From CAIJXO01 sp041308645 (GTDB taxonomy: Bacteria; Patescibacteriota; Minisyncoccia; Phycocordibacterales; GWA1-40-21), in the NCBI GenBank assembly GCA_041308645.1, contig JBFZBC010000042.1:1-5535 (forward strand): DNA of 5,535 bases, given 5' to 3'. This document shows positions 4,508 to 5,535 of this stretch, one piece after another. How positions within the stretch are numbered: the stretch's first letter is position 1; each line of letters opens with the position of its first letter. Below the pieces are notes generated by a model. It was given only the letters and a program-made list of their open reading frames with translations, ran no database searches and was not told the DNA's origin. A program made the translations under genes and the position numbers.

Positions 4508-4535
4508 ATACTAACATATTTTTCTAATAACTCAA
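4508..4535 (-). promoter_or_regulatory. promoter of tRNA-Pro
   Basis: On the minus strand TTGAGT (4535-4530, 4 of 6) lies 16 bases from TAGTAT (4513-4508, 4 of 6), which has the TGn extension (TGTTAGTAT). Transcription would start near 4501, about 14 bases before the tRNA 5' end. A consensus match only. Confidence 0.5.
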
Positions 4536-4563
4536 ACATATAAAATTAATTTTATAATAAACA

Positions 4564-4591
4564 TTAACAAAATATTATTTTAGTGTAAAAT
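4564..4591 (+). promoter_or_regulatory. promoter of the 28-codon unit
   Basis: TTAACA (4564-4569, 5 of 6) and TAAAAT (4586-4591, 5 of 6) are 16 bases apart. Transcription would start near 4598 and give a leader of about 65 bases containing the hairpin GAAGT/ACTTC (4615-4619 with 4625-4629). TATAAT at 4553-4558 is an alternative -10 but has no -35. Confidence 0.5.
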
Positions 4592-4662
4592 TATTGAAGA
4601 TGAGTTAGATTGTAGAAGTGTAAAAACTTCGTCTGATTCTGTAAAAAGGAAAGGAGGATCCT

Positions 4663-4749
4663 ATGGATTCCAAAAGGCAGGCAGAGGTATTTCGAGCGTT
4701 CATGAAGGAGGGATATAGGTACGGACCTAACGGTCCCATAAAAGGGTAA
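4663..4749 (+). CDS. 28-residue small protein, unrecognised, strong Shine-Dalgarno
   Basis: I do not recognise this peptide. It begins MDSKRQAEVFRAFMKEG and ends with the turn-rich YRYGPNGPIKG. Residues 3-16 could form an amphipathic, mostly basic helix, followed by a Gly/Pro/Asn tail; there is no membrane segment. Support for translation is AAGGAGG (4651-4657) five bases before the ATG, the best ribosome binding site in the window, in a stretch where most housekeeping genes have none. It sits in a self-contained unit: promoter at 4564-4591, leader hairpin, the frame, a second hairpin directly after the stop and an intrinsic terminator at 4813-4841. The last codons contain GGACC/GGTCC (4723-4727 with 4732-4736, approximate), so RNA structure and coding overlap. 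Alternatives are a regulatory RNA that carries a peptide, or a leader-peptide relic. No gene follows on this strand. Confidence 0.6.
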   Translation: MDSKRQAEVFRAFMKEGYRYGPNGPIKG

Positions 4750-4750
4750 T

Positions 4751-4781
4751 TGTTTCTCCCGTCATCTGACGGTTTGAAACA
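4751..4781 (+). ncRNA. stable hairpin in the 3' UTR of the 28-codon unit
   Basis: Starting two bases after the stop codon, TGTTTC (4751-4756) pairs with GAAACA (4776-4781) and CCGTC (4759-4763) with GACGG (4768-4772), with loop ATCT and a small TC/TTT internal loop. With no T-run after it, it is not a terminator. A separate structured 3' element suggests that the RNA itself matters. Confidence 0.55.
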
Positions 4782-4812
4782 GAATAAGAACCTAGCCTCT
4801 CTTTTGCTTGTG

Positions 4813-4841
4813 AGCCCTCTACTTCAGTAGAGGGCTTTTTT
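4813..4841 (+). terminator. strong intrinsic terminator of the 28-codon unit
   Basis: AGCCCTCTAC (4813-4822) pairs perfectly with GTAGAGGGCT (4827-4836) around the loop TTCA and runs into six T (4836-4841). It serves the plus strand only; the other side has no T-run for the convergent yraN. Confidence 0.93.
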
Positions 4842-4881
4842 ATTCTAAAAATTACTAAAGGACATTTTTATCGGACATATC

Positions 4882-4916
4882 CTAACAAGCTACTCTGCTA
4901 ACTAGCTAATAAGCTA
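4882..4916. repeat. degenerate short repeats at the yraN 3' end
   Basis: CTAACAAGCTA (4882-4892), CTAACTAGCTA (4898-4908) and CTAATAAGCTA (4906-4916) are three near-identical 11-mers. The last overlaps the yraN stop codon (TAG on the minus strand at 4916-4914). Possibly slippage-derived; no function evident. Confidence 0.35.
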
Positions 4917-5360
4917 AATTATTATATTCTCCATATAGTTTACCTTAGCTTGCTTTCCTTTTATATCCAAATATATAGTAATTACATCAAACTGCCAGTC
5001 TATTTCATATGCCTGCCCGCCTTTTTGGAGGGAAACTTCCCTGTTTCCTTTATACCCAAGCAAATATGTCTGTATTACCCTACTCAACCTCTTTAATTTC
5101 CACGGATGAAGGTTATCTTCTGGTCTATATTGATCGGTTTCATGTGCCTGCCCGAATGCATTCTGATGCGGGCGGGAAACTGTTTTTACCTCAATAAAAT
5201 GTAATTTCTTGCTTTTTTTGGCAATAATATCAATTTCCCCCCATTTTTTAGAGTAATTACGTTCCAAAACCTCAAAACCACGTTTCATAAGAAACTTGCA
5301 GGCCACATTTTCCCCAACATCACCTATTTTTCTCTTTTCTGTTCGATTATCTTGTTTCAT
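4914..5360 (-). CDS. yraN: YraN/UPF0102 family nuclease-like protein with two in-frame insertions
   Basis: Member of the YraN (UPF0102) family, which has a PD-(D/E)XK nuclease-type fold; its cellular role is not settled. Of 148 residues, G16-E17 lies in the first helix, the core motif is GEIDIIA (41-47) with Glu42 and Asp44, and the second motif is IEVKTV (56-61) with Glu57 and Lys59, together the expected metal-binding set. YRPEDN...HPWKLKRL (78-92) and DWQFDVITIYLD (121-132) are the usual C-terminal blocks. The length exceeds the common 115-130 because of residues 63-72 and 111-117, each encoded by a GC-rich repeat that keeps the frame. The ATG at 5360 has no Shine-Dalgarno. The gene converges on the 28-codon unit and has its own promoter candidate. 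The fold is probably intact, since both insertions fall in loops by family comparison from memory. Confidence 0.93.
   Translation of the reverse strand: MKQDNRTEKRKIGDVGENVACKFLMKRGFEVLERNYSKKWGEIDIIAKKSKKLHFIEVKTVSRPHQNAFGQAHETDQYRPEDNLHPWKLKRLSRVIQTYLLGYKGNREVSLQKGGQAYEIDWQFDVITIYLDIKGKQAKVNYMENIII
5010..5030 (-). repeat. GC-rich in-frame insertion A in yraN
   Basis: The 21 bases encode LQKGGQA (residues 111-117). On the coding strand the insertion starts CTCC, has an AAAAA loop flanked by CC and GG, and ends CGGGCAGGCA. Including the C before it, CCC-T-CC/GG-C-GGG forms a hairpin with one mismatch. The flanks AGTTTCC and TATGAAA match those of insertion B. Confidence 0.6.
5145..5174 (-). 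repeat. GC-rich in-frame insertion B in yraN
   Basis: The 30 bases encode RPHQNAFGQA (residues 63-72) and end in the same CGGGCAGGCA as insertion A. On the plus strand CCTGCCCG (5147-5154) pairs with CGGGCGGG (5169-5176) through eight pairs, one of them G-U. The coding-strand flanks are AGTTTCC and CATGAAA; removing the 30 bases joins VS to HETD. Confidence 0.65.
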
Positions 5361-5403
5361 CCCAAAAGAAATTTATCATTATTGTTAAAATATCACTCTA
5401 ATC

Positions 5404-5431
5404 TTTATAAATATAACATAGTATTAGTAAA
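5404..5431 (-). promoter_or_regulatory. candidate promoter of yraN
   Basis: On the minus strand TTTACT (5431-5426, 4 of 6) lies 16 bases from TATAAA (5409-5404, 5 of 6). Transcription would start near 5397, about 37 bases before the ATG. The surrounding DNA is very AT-rich, so a chance match is possible. Confidence 0.4.
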
Positions 5432-5477
5432 TTCTTATATCCGTTTAAATTTCTAACGGGACAAGTGTGTAACTTTT

Positions 5478-5535
5478 GTATTAAGGGTGGCAAGGTTGTT
5501 CGTTTCAGGAGACTTGGGAGCGCGGCTGGCGCGAG
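5478..5535. other. GC-rich block at the right edge, unassigned
   Basis: From about 5484 the composition turns sharply G/C-rich (GGGTGGCAAGG, GGGAGCGCGG, GGCGCGAG), unlike the AT-rich sequence before it. There is no ATG. Both strands stay open to the edge in one frame, so it could be part of a gene, a structured RNA gene or another GC-rich repeat. I see no diagnostic motif of tRNA, 5S, SRP RNA, tmRNA or RNase P RNA in what is shown. Confidence 0.35.

Noticed and set aside
4598..4841. The 28-codon unit as tmRNA, 6S, SRP RNA or RNase P RNA
   Set aside because: It lacks a tRNA-like end with a T-loop, the long central bubble of 6S, the SRP GGAA-loop domain and the GAGGAAAGTC motif of RNase P RNA.
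5009..5197. 62-codon plus-strand frame
   Set aside because: It is antisense to yraN, spans both GC-rich insertions and lacks translation signals.
1..5535. CRISPR array, transposase or integrase
   Set aside because: There are no regularly spaced repeats with unique spacers and no transposase, integrase or Cas motifs on either strand. The repeats present are few and palindromic.

Overview
The window reads as a piece of an AT-rich bacterial chromosome, most likely from the Candidate Phyla Radiation (Patescibacteria, Parcubacteria-like). Three things point there: a short type IV prepilin with the MSNKKGFTLLEVLLVVGII start, a YraN-family protein carrying the YRPEDN...HPWKLKRL stretch that I associate with CPR homologues, and housekeeping genes that mostly lack a Shine-Dalgarno sequence. 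The taxonomic call is inference from protein style; there is no rRNA here.

Layout from left to right. The 5' part of a type IV pilin gene runs off the left edge on the minus strand (1-166). It diverges from clpP (425-1000, +) across a region with one recognisable promoter on each strand. clpP is bracketed by two related inverted-repeat elements (370-413 and 1002-1093); the second folds on paper as a three-way junction. Next is rny, encoding RNase Y (1313-2842, +), whose start codon lies in a predicted stem, followed by a hairpin terminator. Then comes hup, encoding an HU-family protein (3062-3334, +), with its own promoter, a GC-rich palindrome in the leader and a terminator shared with the convergent tRNA-Gly(UCC) (3384-3457, -).

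The middle is all minus strand: an RNHCP zinc-binding protein (3603-3902), an unrecognised 65-residue basic protein with a strong Shine-Dalgarno (3978-4175), a hairpin-rich intergenic segment bounded by sequences copied from both ends of a tRNA-Pro (about 4246-4385), and tRNA-Pro(UGG) itself (4417-4487).

The right part holds a compact plus-strand unit with promoter, 28-codon reading frame behind a near-perfect Shine-Dalgarno, stable hairpin and intrinsic terminator (4564-4841). It converges on yraN (4914-5360, -). yraN carries two short in-frame GC-rich insertions (5010-5030 and 5145-5174) that share their 3' sequence and their flanks; the same core recurs upstream of rny. The last 60 bases are GC-rich and unassigned.

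Functionally this is housekeeping: protein turnover (ClpP), mRNA turnover (RNase Y), chromosome packing (HU), tRNAs and a YraN nuclease-like protein. They form mostly single-gene transcription units with separate promoters and terminators, not one operon. The most interesting material is the small repeats and structured elements between and inside the genes, and the 28-codon unit.
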